In this document: positions 1-8,213 of the stretch, in pieces | Layout: every line of letters starts with the position of its first letter | Position numbering within the stretch: position 1 is the stretch's first letter | Source of the DNA: Polaribacter pacificus | GTDB taxonomy: Bacteria; Bacteroidota; Bacteroidia; Flavobacteriales; Flavobacteriaceae | Direction: 5' to 3' | Length of the DNA: 64,000 nucleotides | Assembly: GCF_038024035.1 (NCBI RefSeq) | Contig: NZ_CP150664.1 | Span: forward strand, 124,001 to 188,000 | Notes under the pieces: model-generated | The model's database searches: none | Told to the model about the DNA's origin: nothing | The model's input: only the letters and a program-made list of their open reading frames with translations | Translations under genes and position numbers: made by a program

Positions 1-526
1 TGTAAATCTCGATACCATTTACATAGACTAAATTTTCATCAAAATTACCACCCCTTACATTGTACTGAGTACTTAACTCATTGGTATTGTTAACGCCAGG
101 AAGCGTCATTAATAAATTTTCTACACCCGCATTTGCTCCAGGTAACCTTTTAACTTTTTTGGTGTCGATGGCGAGCACTCCTTGTGCCGCATTCTTTTTA
201 TTGACCACCGAAACCTCTTTTAAACTTTGTATTAAAACATCAAGTTTTGGAGAAAATACGATGGTTCTATTACTTCTTAAGGTGAATTTTTTGCTTATAC
301 TTTTGTAGGCAACATGCGTAAAAGTAACAACGATGGTTTTGCCAGTAGGAATTTGTAATTGATAACTACCGTCTGCCTTTGTTGTAGTTCCTTTGTTTTC
401 ATAACTTATTGAAACCCCTTCTATAGGTTCTTTAGAACTGTTGCTTACAATACCTTTTAGAAGGCTGGTTTGTGACAGTAAAACAAAGGGCCAAATTAAG
501 GCGATGATACAAAAGCTTTTTTTCAC
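1..526 (-). CDS. TonB-dependent receptor, N-terminal part (runs off the left edge)
   Basis: About 175 residues of an outer-membrane TonB-dependent receptor; the barrel lies outside the window. A signal peptide (KKSFCIIALIWPFVLLSQ) is followed by a carboxypeptidase-regulatory-like domain (residues ~22-105: GIVSNSSKEPIEGVSI, then DGSYQLQIP). The start of the plug domain follows (LMTLPGVNN, then YNVRGGNFDENLVYVNGIEIY-like motif). The start is taken as GTG at 526. The only nearby ATG (540) is in another frame and hits a stop after five codons, and no in-frame ATG lies upstream. It follows the M23 peptidase with about 30 bp between them, so the two may be co-transcribed. The plug motif is typical of the FecA-like receptors of Flavobacteriia. 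The substrate cannot be inferred. Confidence 0.85.
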   Translation of the reverse strand, partial: MKKSFCIIALIWPFVLLSQTSLLKGIVSNSSKEPIEGVSISYENKGTTTKADGSYQLQIPTGKTIVVTFTHVAYKSISKKFTLRSNRTIVFSPKLDVLIQSLKEVSVVNKKNAAQGVLAIDTKKVKRLPGANAGVENLLMTLPGVNNTNELSTQYNVRGGNFDENLVYVNGIEIY

Positions 527-556
527 AAAGTAGGTTTCATAAATTAAAATACGAAT

Positions 557-2254
557 TTAGGATTTTTTATAGAACGTAGCGCTAAGACTGCTCTTATTTC
601 CTACATTATCTAAGACTTCAATCTCGAATTTATGCTTTGCTTCTGTTAGCTTTTTGTCAGAGAAATCATAGGTTAAAAGTTTCTTTTTTAGGTTGTACTC
701 CATTAAAATCCACTCACCATCTATAGTAGCTCTATAGGTTTTTATGCCAGAACCAACATCGTTAATCTCAACTGTTAGAGTTTTAGAATTTGTGAGCCAG
801 CTACCATTTCTAAAATTCTTTAATTTTATTGTAGGTTTTTTAGAGTCGATTAGTAAGGTATATTTCCCTAAAGTTTTGCTTGTGGTATATGCCTTGGATT
901 CTTTTTTAGTTGTCGCTTGATAATTTGGATACTTTTTATTGTTGATATTGGCAATATACAACTGCTTAACCTGATCCTCAGTGTATTTAGAAATATCAAA
1001 AGTAAGTGTAAAACTTTTATCCAATGGAATATTTGGCTCGTGAATGGTTACCACATCCTTGTCTACTTTTAAATCTAAATAGACATCCTTGTAAAAGCTA
1101 TTTTTAGGGAATGCCACATTGGCCGTTCCTAAGTCAAATTTATGAAAAGCACCTGCTGTGATTTTGTAAGCAGTGGTGTCTGGAGCTTGTTTAAATAACG
1201 CATTGCTTTTTACACCTTTAACAGGAACACGAATGGTTGTTTTGTTTCCTTGAAAATCAGAAGCTACAATTTCTATATTGTAATCCCAACCTTCTTTTAC
1301 ATCAATATAACCATCATTGATTAACTTTTTATAAATACCTAAGGTGTTTTTTTGTCTTTTAAAAAGTCGTTGAAACTTCGTTTTATACCTTGCATAATGC
1401 GGATAGTCTATCAGTAGGTTGATAAATTTACTCTTTGCAAACGAAAAGGTTTCTAGTTTGTGTTCGTAGATTTTTAGTCCGTTTGCAAACATGGCCAATG
1501 CGTAAATACCATTCTTGTTGTATGCGTGGTTTAGTTGATCGTAAACCTCAAGACCAAACCCAATTCGACCACTTGCTAACACTTGATTGGTGCTATAAAT
1601 AAACGGTTTTATTTTGCGTAATTTTAAGTTTGATTTTTTGTCAGAATTATGTATTCGAGACCCATCTTCTATAGGGTAGATCAATAGGTTTTTTATTTTT
1701 GGAGCAATGCTGTCTTTTGGTCGAATTCCAAAAAATAGTGGATTGATAATTTTTTCTGTTTTGGTATCTCTAATCTCGTAATGTAGGTGAGGGGCAACAA
1801 AACCTCCTGTACTACCACTTAATGCAACTATTTGTCCTTTTTTTATGGGTAATTGCCCTGGTTTTAAGAAGATGTTACCAGTTTCATAACTTTCCTTTTT
1901 GTATTGGATGTTTTTAACATACTCTTCAATACCTTCTCCAAACTTGCTCAAATGGGCATATACAGTGGTGTACCCATTGGGATGGGTAATGTAAAGAGCT
2001 TTTCCATAGCCCCACAAAGCAACTTTGATCCTAGAAACATAACCATCAGCAGCGGCGTATACTTTTAAGCCTTCTCTTTGCTTAGTTTTGATATCAAGGC
2101 CTGCATGAAAATGATTGCTTCTTAATTCACCAAAAGTTCCTGCTAAGACAATTGGAATATCTAAAGGACTTCTAAAATAGTTTTCAGGATATTTTTTTTG
2201 AGAATAAGACGCAAGCGTAAAAAAAGAGACAATTGTGTAAATAAAAATCTTCAA
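557..2254 (-). CDS. M23 family zinc metallopeptidase (LytM-type endopeptidase)
   Basis: Predicted secreted peptidoglycan endopeptidase of 565 residues. A signal peptide (residues 1-18, ending ASYSQ) leads into a LytM/M23 domain with the zinc ligands H50/D54 (HAGLD), H101 (YAHLS) and the H156-L-H158 motif (APHLHYE), so the active site looks intact. The remaining ~400 residues are not a known catalytic domain. They contain beta-rich, Ig-like segments with 'DDVGSGIK'-type motifs near residue 500, as seen in other Bacteroidota M23 proteins. Cleavage of cell-wall peptides in the periplasm is the family role; the exact bond cut is unknown. It lies directly upstream of the TonB-dependent receptor on the same strand. 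Confidence 0.9.
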   Translation of the reverse strand: MKIFIYTIVSFFTLASYSQKKYPENYFRSPLDIPIVLAGTFGELRSNHFHAGLDIKTKQREGLKVYAAADGYVSRIKVALWGYGKALYITHPNGYTTVYAHLSKFGEGIEEYVKNIQYKKESYETGNIFLKPGQLPIKKGQIVALSGSTGGFVAPHLHYEIRDTKTEKIINPLFFGIRPKDSIAPKIKNLLIYPIEDGSRIHNSDKKSNLKLRKIKPFIYSTNQVLASGRIGFGLEVYDQLNHAYNKNGIYALAMFANGLKIYEHKLETFSFAKSKFINLLIDYPHYARYKTKFQRLFKRQKNTLGIYKKLINDGYIDVKEGWDYNIEIVASDFQGNKTTIRVPVKGVKSNALFKQAPDTTAYKITAGAFHKFDLGTANVAFPKNSFYKDVYLDLKVDKDVVTIHEPNIPLDKSFTLTFDISKYTEDQVKQLYIANINNKKYPNYQATTKKESKAYTTSKTLGKYTLLIDSKKPTIKLKNFRNGSWLTNSKTLTVEINDVGSGIKTYRATIDGEWILMEYNLKKKLLTYDFSDKKLTEAKHKFEIEVLDNVGNKSSLSATFYKKS

Positions 2255-2363
2255 AATAACATTTTTGGCTAAATTAATAAAAAAAATAAGGATTCGAAAG
2301 CCCTTAAGCTAGAGTGTTTACTTACAGTTAGTTATAAATATTCAACTAAAAACAAGCATTTTT

Positions 2364-2395
2364 TTTGTGATTTAAGTTTCAGAATGGTAACTTTG
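2364..2395 (+). promoter_or_regulatory. Bacteroidota-type promoter for the zap operon
   Basis: TTTG at 2364-2367 and TAACTTTG at 2388-2395 are separated by 20 bases. They match the Bacteroidota sigma-ABfr consensus (-33 TTTG, -7 TAnnTTTG). A transcript would start near 2402, about 20 bases before the ATG at 2424. This is the best two-box match I found in the window. Confidence 0.65.
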
Positions 2396-2423
2396 TAACA
2401 ATAGTTTTGATTTTTAATACTTG

Positions 2424-2714
2424 ATGAGCAAAACATTAGAAGCAATTCATACACTGGAAGATAGGTTACAGACCTTGCTAGCTAATTATGAGTTTTTAAA
2501 AGAAGAAAATGAAGTTCTTCTCCAAAGAGTTAATGTATTGCAACAGCAACTAATCAAAAGTCAGCAAGTCATCGCAAATCAGCATGAACAATACGATTTG
2601 TTAAAAATGGCAAAAACTATTAATGGCAGTGAAGAAAATACAAGAGAAACAAAACTCAAAATAAATGCTTTAGTTCGAGAAATCGATAAATGTATAGTAC
2701 AGCTAAACGAATAA
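2424..2714 (+). CDS. Small coiled-coil protein upstream of zapA (ZapB-like in position)
   Basis: Acidic/polar protein of 96 residues, almost entirely predicted coiled coil: heptad-rich LQTLLANYEFLKEENEVLLQRV, then LQQQLIKSQQVI. ATG 2424 is preferred over the in-frame TTG three bases earlier. It sits 16 bp before zapA behind a strong promoter. Position, size and coiled-coil character suggest a cell-division accessory partner similar in style to ZapB. That is inference, since sequence identity to ZapB cannot be judged by eye. Conserved hypothetical proteins of this type commonly precede zapA in Flavobacteriia. Confidence 0.75.
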   Translation: MSKTLEAIHTLEDRLQTLLANYEFLKEENEVLLQRVNVLQQQLIKSQQVIANQHEQYDLLKMAKTINGSEENTRETKLKINALVREIDKCIVQLNE

Positions 2715-2730
2715 ACGAAGTTCTTTAAGA

Positions 2731-3024
2731 GTGTCAGGAAAATTAAAAATTAATGTTGTAATTGCTGGTAGAAACTACCCTTTAAGTGTTAAGAACACTC
2801 AAGAAGAGGAAGGAATGCGAAAAGCTGCAAGCAGTATTAACCAATTAATTTCCTTGTATGAGCAAAATTATGCGGTTAATGACAAGCAAGATGTTCTTGC
2901 TATGTGTGCACTGCGATTTGCATCTCAATTAGAAATCGCGAATTTAGATTCGGATGTCACACAGGATGAAGCTTTAAAAAAAATAAATGATCTAAATGTT
3001 TTATTACAAAAACACTTAGAATAA
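2731..3024 (+). CDS. zapA: Cell division protein ZapA
   Basis: A 97-residue protein with the ZapA pattern: N-terminal beta segment (KINVVIAGRNYPLSV), a helix (EEEGMRKAASSINQLI) and a long C-terminal coiled coil with the conserved ALRFASQLEI. ZapA binds FtsZ at the division ring and stabilises protofilament bundles in the cytoplasm. The start is GTG at 2731; no ATG lies nearby. It is co-directional with the preceding coiled-coil gene, with 16 bp between. The 6S RNA follows directly, the same zapA-ssrS adjacency known from Proteobacteria. Confidence 0.9.
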   Translation: MSGKLKINVVIAGRNYPLSVKNTQEEEGMRKAASSINQLISLYEQNYAVNDKQDVLAMCALRFASQLEIANLDSDVTQDEALKKINDLNVLLQKHLE

Positions 3025-3049
3025 GTTCTTTAAAATAACATTAAAACAC

Positions 3050-3224
3050 ACTGCCTACGTTAGTAATTGTTTGATAAACTCAACACTGTTCAATTATGAA
3101 GGATGAGTCTTAACTGTTAAAGCGCGCCGTTGTACCTCTTTAGAGAGAACTACACGGATTCTTGATCAGTTAGTTAGTCCTATTAATATCATATTGGAGT
3201 TTATAAACCCACTGATGTAGGCTT
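3050..3224 (+). ncRNA. ssrS: 6S RNA
   Basis: A gene-free interval between zapA and rny with the layout of 6S RNA, the regulator that mimics an open promoter and binds RNA polymerase holoenzyme. An 11-bp closing helix pairs 3053-3063 with 3212-3222 (GCCTAC against GTAGGC, extended by wobble pairs). The 3' strand runs into a T-rich tract (3223-3229) that can serve as terminator. An internal apical hairpin pairs CCG.TGTA near 3127-3134 with TACA.CGG near 3151-3157. The length (~170 nt) and the zapA-ssrS-rny neighbourhood fit. The call rests on structure and context, not on a covariance-model score. Confidence 0.8.
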
Positions 3225-3247
3225 TTTTTATATATTAAATCAAGATT

Positions 3248-4816
3248 ATGGAACAAATGATACTTCCCTCCATTTTAGGAGTGGTTATAGGTGCGATTAT
3301 TGGTTTTATCATTGCTAAAGCGATGGAAAAATCCAAAGAAAAAAAATTATTAAGCGCCACAAAAAAAGAAGCAGAATCAATACTGAAAGAAGCTAGAAAA
3401 GAAGCTGAATCATTAAAAAAAGATAAAATTTTACAAGCAAAAGAAAAATTCATTGAATTAAAATCTGAGCATGAAAAAGTTATCCTAGGAAGAGAAAAGA
3501 AAATCTCTGAAGTTGAAAAGCGCATTAGAGACAGAGAATCTCAATTAGCATCAGAGCAAGACAAAACAAAAAAGCTAAACAAAAATTTAGAAGTAAAAGA
3601 AGCTGATTTTACTTACAAATTAGATTTCCTTGAAAAGAAAGAAAGCGAGTTAGAAAGAAATCACAAAAGGCAAGTAGACTTGCTTGAGCAAATTTCAGGT
3701 CTATCCGCAGATGAAGCAAAGAAAGAACTAGTTACCTCTTTAAAAGACGAAGCCAAAGCAGATGCTATGGCATTTATTCAAAACGCAACAGAAGAGGCCA
3801 AATTAACCGCGGAGCAAGATGCTAGAAAAGTGGTTTTAAATACCATTCAACGAGTAGGGGTAGAACAGGCAGTAGAAAACTGTGTTTCTGTTTTTAACCT
3901 TGAATCTGATGATGTAAAAGGAAGAATTATTGGTAGAGAAGGACGTAATATTAGAGCCCTTGAAGCTGCTACTGGTGTAGAGATTATCGTTGATGATACT
4001 CCTGATGCTATTATCTTATCTTGTTTTGATCCCGTTAGAAGAGAGATTGCTCGTTTGTCATTACACAAATTAGTCACAGATGGTAGAATTCACCCAGCTA
4101 GAATTGAAGAGATCGTTCAAAAAACAGAAAAACAAATTACTCAAGAAATTATTGAAGTAGGGAAACGTACTGTAATTGATCTAGGGATTCATGGTTTACA
4201 TCCAGAGTTGATTAAAACTATTGGAAGAATGAAATACCGCTCATCATATGGACAAAACTTATTACAGCACTCGAGAGAGGTAGCCAACCTTTGTGGAATT
4301 ATGGCAGCTGAGTTAGGTTTAAATGCTAAAATGGCAAAAAGAGCTGGTCTTTTACACGATATAGGAAAAGTTCCAGATACAGAAAGCGAATTACCTCACG
4401 CACTACTAGGAATGCAATGGGCTGAGAAGTATGGTGAAAAACCAGAAGTTTGTAATGCAATTGGAGCTCACCATGATGAAATCGAAATGAAGAGTTTACT
4501 ATCTCCTATCGTACAAGTCTGTGATGCTATTTCAGGAGCAAGACCTGGAGCAAGACGTCAGGTGTTAGATTCATATATACAACGTCTAAAAGATTTAGAA
4601 GACATCGCATTTGGATTTACAGGAGTACAAAAAGCGTATGCTATTCAAGCAGGTAGAGAATTAAGAGTGATGGTAGAGAGCAGCAAAGTTAATGATGAAA
4701 AAGCATCTGAACTCTCTTTTAATATCTCACAAAAAATTCAAAATGACATGACTTACCCAGGTCAGGTAAAGGTTACAGTGATTAGGGAAACCCGTGCAGT
4801 AAACGTTGCCAAGTAA
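3248..4816 (+). CDS. rny: Ribonuclease Y
   Basis: Membrane-anchored endoribonuclease that initiates mRNA decay. The 522 residues match the usual family length of ~520. Order: one N-terminal transmembrane helix (residues ~5-25), a long charged coiled coil (~27-200), a KH RNA-binding domain (~220-285, [10 protein letters not shown] loop) and an HD metal-dependent phosphohydrolase domain (LLHDIGKV near residue 367; AHHDE shortly after). The start ATG 3248 places the membrane anchor at the N-terminus. It follows the 6S RNA by about 25 bp, so some transcripts may read through from zapA/6S. A clear terminator follows. Confidence 0.97.
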   Translation: MEQMILPSILGVVIGAIIGFIIAKAMEKSKEKKLLSATKKEAESILKEARKEAESLKKDKILQAKEKFIELKSEHEKVILGREKKISEVEKRIRDRESQLASEQDKTKKLNKNLEVKEADFTYKLDFLEKKESELERNHKRQVDLLEQISGLSADEAKKELVTSLKDEAKADAMAFIQNATEEAKLTAEQDARKVVLNTIQRVGVEQAVENCVSVFNLESDDVKGRIIGREGRNIRALEAATGVEIIVDDTPDAIILSCFDPVRREIARLSLHKLVTDGRIHPARIEEIVQKTEKQITQEIIEVGKRTVIDLGIHGLHPELIKTIGRMKYRSSYGQNLLQHSREVANLCGIMAAELGLNAKMAKRAGLLHDIGKVPDTESELPHALLGMQWAEKYGEKPEVCNAIGAHHDEIEMKSLLSPIVQVCDAISGARPGARRQVLDSYIQRLKDLEDIAFGFTGVQKAYAIQAGRELRVMVESSKVNDEKASELSFNISQKIQNDMTYPGQVKVTVIRETRAVNVAK

Positions 4817-4839
4817 AAAACTTATAAAATTAGTACATT

Positions 4840-4873
4840 AAAAACCTTGTGTTTATTCGCAAGGTTTTTTTTT
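4840..4873 (+). terminator. Rho-independent terminator after rny
   Basis: Stem AAAAACCTTG (4840-4849) pairs with CAAGGTTTTT (4860-4869) around a 10-base loop, and the T-run continues to 4873. It lies 24 bases beyond the rny stop codon. Confidence 0.85.
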
Positions 4874-4981
4874 GTGCCCAAATTTTATGTAAACGTTAAT
4901 TTTCTTGACAGCTAAGGCTGTTTCATTAACATTTTTTTAAGAAAAAAACACCCTTAAATAGTAATATCCTAACATAATTGA

Positions 4982-5013
4982 TTGACTAAATTAACCTTTC
5001 CTAGCTTCATTTG
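4982..5013 (+). promoter_or_regulatory. Possible promoter of the susCD locus
   Basis: ATTG ending at 4984 and TTCATTTG (5006-5013) are 21 bases apart. The second box is one mismatch from TAnnTTTG, and a start near 5020 would leave a ~25-base leader before the ATG at 5046. The region further upstream holds an ACAGC/GCTGT inverted repeat (4908-4921) and a T7/A7 symmetric tract (about 4933-4949). Either could be an operator, but neither matches a site I know. Confidence 0.35.
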
Positions 5014-5045
5014 TATCATTCTTAAATCACTAAAAACAAACACAA

Positions 5046-8000
5046 ATGAAAAACAAAATTACAGGGAAGCTTTTACTATTGGTAGGTTTTTTCCTGATGA
5101 GTATCGTTGTACATGCACAACAGAAGGTTTCTGGAAAAGTTGTAGATGAAACCAATTCACCCTTACCTGGGGCAACGATTACAGTAAAGAACAGCAAGCA
5201 GTGGACAACCACTGATTTTGATGGGAATTTTAGCATCACTTTTGAAAAAGAGGCAGCTGTAATCCAAATTATGTTCTTAGGGTATGCCAGCAAAGAAGTT
5301 ACTATTGGAAACCAAAAAAACATAGAAGTTCAACTATTACCAGCAACCAATACCTTAAGCGAGGTTGTCATTACTGCTTTAGGAATTAAAAGAGAGCAAA
5401 AAAAGGTTGGGTACGCAACTCAAAAAGTGAATGCAGAAACTTTAAAAGAGGTAGGCGCACCTAATGTTGCAGGATTAATAACTGGTAAAGTAGCAGGTTT
5501 AACGATTAACAATCCAACGGGCTTGTTTCAGTCACCTTCTTTTTCATTAAGAGGGAAATCACCTTTAATTGTAGTAGATGGAATTCCGGTGAGTACAGAT
5601 TTTTATGATCTCTCTCCAGATGACATTATGGATATTACAGTTTTAAAAGGAACTTCGGCATCTGCATTATATGGATATAGAGGAGGAAACGGAGCGATTC
5701 AAATTACCACCTCTAAAGGAAGTAAATCTAATGGACTAGAGGTGATGGTTTCTCAAAACACGATGATTAGTGCTGGATTTACAGTATTTCCAGAAACACA
5801 AACTGAATACGGAAACGGTTCAAATGGTAAATACGAGTTTTGGGATGGTCAAGATGGTGGTATCTCTGATGGAGATATGATCTGGGGACCAAAATTTGAA
5901 CCTGGTGTAAAAGTAGCACAATGGAACAGTCCAATACTTGACAAAACAACTGGAGAGACTATTCCTTGGTGGGGAGATGTAAGTAATACAAAGTATGATG
6001 ATAAATCACGTTATTCTAGAGTTCCGATTGATTGGGAATACCACAATAACTTAGAAAACTTCTTAGAGACAGCAATTATAAGTACTACTAATTTCTCAAT
6101 TTCGAATGCGGGAAAGAATGGATCTTACCGTTTGTCTGGAAATTATAAATCCCACAAAGGAAGAGTGCCAAACTCAGACCTTAAAACGGCAGGCTTAACC
6201 TTTAACTCTTCTTCAAAGCTATCAAAGGCGCTTACTTTAGATAGTAAGTTTGCGTATAACAAGGTGTTTTCTCCTAACTATCCAAGACATGGTTATGGTC
6301 CTAAAAATCACATGTACACCATTTTAATATGGATGGGTGATGATGTTAATGGTGATGAATTAAGAGCACATCCGTATATCCCTGGTCAAGAAGGTTACAG
6401 ACAAGCAAATTTTAATTATGCTTGGTATAATAACGTGTATTTTGCGGCCAATGAGTTAACTCAAAAATATGATTCGAATGTGTTAAATGGCCAATTGAGA
6501 TTAACTTATGAGATTTCTGACAACTTAAAACTTCAAGGTAGAGCATCAGCGATCATCAAAGATCGTTTTGAAGATAGAAAAAGCCCAAAATCATATTTAA
6601 ACTACGGAGATCCTAGAGACGGAGATTACAAAACGTGGAACACGAGTAGTTTAGATGTTGATTACGATATGTTATTGTCTTATAATACAAAGATTTCAGA
6701 CGCAATTTCTATCAATGCAAATCTTGGGGCTTCATCAGAATATCACAGATATCAACAAGAATACAATGCAACTGACGGAATCATCGTTCCTTTTGTTTAC
6801 AGCTTAAACAATACCAAAGGGAACATTAAAGGAAGCACTAATTTTAGTGAGAGAGCTGTAAATAGTTTTTACGGAATGTTAGAATTGGATTATCAAGATA
6901 AGTTGTTTTTAACATTTACAGGTAGAACAGATAAACACTCAACATTACCAACAGATAATAATTCATTGTTTTACCCTTCTGTATCATTGAGTACGATGGT
7001 ATCTAAATGGGTGCAATTACCAGAACAGGTAGACTATTTAAAAGTGTTTGGTTCTTGGGCACAAGTAAAAAGAGCTTTAAACCCATATCAGATTAACTCG
7101 TATTATGACAATGCAGGAACTTTTGATAGCAAACCAATGTTGTCGTATTCTGGTAGCTTAGTTAATTCAGCTATTGAAGGATCATTAACAACTAACTTAG
7201 AGTTTGGAATTAGTACTTCATTATTTAAAAACAGATTGGGATTGGATGTAGCATATTACAATGCTGTAGATGAAAATTCGATCATAAACTTGCCAATTTC
7301 TATTGGATCTGGGTATACTTCAAGAAAAGTAAATGCACATCAATTTACTACCAATGGTGTAGAAGTTGCTTTAAGAGGAACTCCAATTAAAAAAGAAAAC
7401 TTTAGATGGAATGTACTTGCAAACTGGAGTAAAAAAGTACAAAGATTAACTCGATTAGATGAAGGAGCAGATCTTTATGGACAACTGCGATTAAATGATA
7501 GAACTGATGCTTATTATGCTACAGTTTGGGAGAAATCAGCAGATGGAGAGCTTATTTTAGACAGTAGAGGGCTTCCAACAAAAAATCCTTACCAACAAAA
7601 TATTGGAAATAAGGATCCAGATTGGAGATTGGGTTTAGAAAACACATTTACATATAAAAAACTTTCTTTAAACATTGGAATAGACGGTGTTTGGGGTGGT
7701 TTAATTCGATCTAAAACAGTTGAAAAAATGTGGTGGGGTGGTAAGCATCCAAATTCTACAACCTACAGAGATGAAGAGTATCAAAAGGGTATAGGTACTG
7801 TTTACGTTCCTAATGGAGTTAATGTTACAGGAGGATCTATTGTTAGAGATGTAAAAGGGAATGTTATTTCTGACACCAGAACTTATAAGAAACACAGTAC
7901 ACCAGTAAGCTGGCAAACTTGGTCTCAAAACTACCCATATAGAGCACAAGTAACTTCGGCAGAAAGCAAAACATTTGCCAATGTTTTTGACAGAACATTT

Positions 8001-8207
8001 TTTAAGTTAAGAACTGTATCCTTAAAATACGATTTGACAGAAACGTTAAATGTAAAAGGCTTTAGAAACATAAGTGCAAGTTTAAATGGATATAATTTAT
8101 TGGTATGGAAAAAGGCCGATATCATAGATCCTGATTTTGGAAATGATGATGATTTACAAGATCCTTCTACACGTTATGTAGGACTTGGTTTAACTCTTAA
8201 ATTTTAA
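5046..8207 (+). CDS. SusC/RagA family TonB-linked outer-membrane protein
   Basis: A 1053-residue outer-membrane importer. Signal peptide (residues 1-25, ending VVHAQ), a carboxypeptidase-like regulatory domain (~28-100: GKVVDETNSPLPGATI, DFDGNFSI) and a plug domain (~110-225) with the SusC hallmarks LRGKSPLIVVDGIP and ALYGYRGGNGAIQITT. The rest is a 22-strand barrel ending GLGLTLKF with a terminal aromatic residue. SusC works as a TonB/ExbBD-driven channel closed by its SusD lid. susD starts six bases downstream. No glycoside hydrolase is nearby; the next two genes are phosphatases, which suggests a phosphorylated substrate rather than a glycan (inference). Confidence 0.95.
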   Translation: MKNKITGKLLLLVGFFLMSIVVHAQQKVSGKVVDETNSPLPGATITVKNSKQWTTTDFDGNFSITFEKEAAVIQIMFLGYASKEVTIGNQKNIEVQLLPATNTLSEVVITALGIKREQKKVGYATQKVNAETLKEVGAPNVAGLITGKVAGLTINNPTGLFQSPSFSLRGKSPLIVVDGIPVSTDFYDLSPDDIMDITVLKGTSASALYGYRGGNGAIQITTSKGSKSNGLEVMVSQNTMISAGFTVFPETQTEYGNGSNGKYEFWDGQDGGISDGDMIWGPKFEPGVKVAQWNSPILDKTTGETIPWWGDVSNTKYDDKSRYSRVPIDWEYHNNLENFLETAIISTTNFSISNAGKNGSYRLSGNYKSHKGRVPNSDLKTAGLTFNSSSKLSKALTLDSKFAYNKVFSPNYPRHGYGPKNHMYTILIWMGDDVNGDELRAHPYIPGQEGYRQANFNYAWYNNVYFAANELTQKYDSNVLNGQLRLTYEISDNLKLQGRASAIIKDRFEDRKSPKSYLNYGDPRDGDYKTWNTSSLDVDYDMLLSYNTKISDAISINANLGASSEYHRYQQEYNATDGIIVPFVYSLNNTKGNIKGSTNFSERAVNSFYGMLELDYQDKLFLTFTGRTDKHSTLPTDNNSLFYPSVSLSTMVSKWVQLPEQVDYLKVFGSWAQVKRALNPYQINSYYDNAGTFDSKPMLSYSGSLVNSAIEGSLTTNLEFGISTSLFKNRLGLDVAYYNAVDENSIINLPISIGSGYTSRKVNAHQFTTNGVEVALRGTPIKKENFRWNVLANWSKKVQRLTRLDEGADLYGQLRLNDRTDAYYATVWEKSADGELILDSRGLPTKNPYQQNIGNKDPDWRLGLENTFTYKKLSLNIGIDGVWGGLIRSKTVEKMWWGGKHPNSTTYRDEEYQKGIGTVYVPNGVNVTGGSIVRDVKGNVISDTRTYKKHSTPVSWQTWSQNYPYRAQVTSAESKTFANVFDRTFFKLRTVSLKYDLTETLNVKGFRNISASLNGYNLLVWKKADIIDPDFGNDDDLQDPSTRYVGLGLTLKF

Positions 8208-8213
8208 CAAAAA

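Noticed and set aside
81..308. Plus-strand frame of 75 codons at the left edge
   Set aside because: It runs opposite the TonB-dependent receptor, whose minus-strand frame carries clear plug and regulatory-domain motifs. No family features on the plus strand.
3235..3525. Minus-strand frame opposite the start of rny
   Set aside because: Shadow of the Lys/Glu-rich coiled coil of RNase Y; the Phe/Ser-rich translation is the usual antisense by-product.
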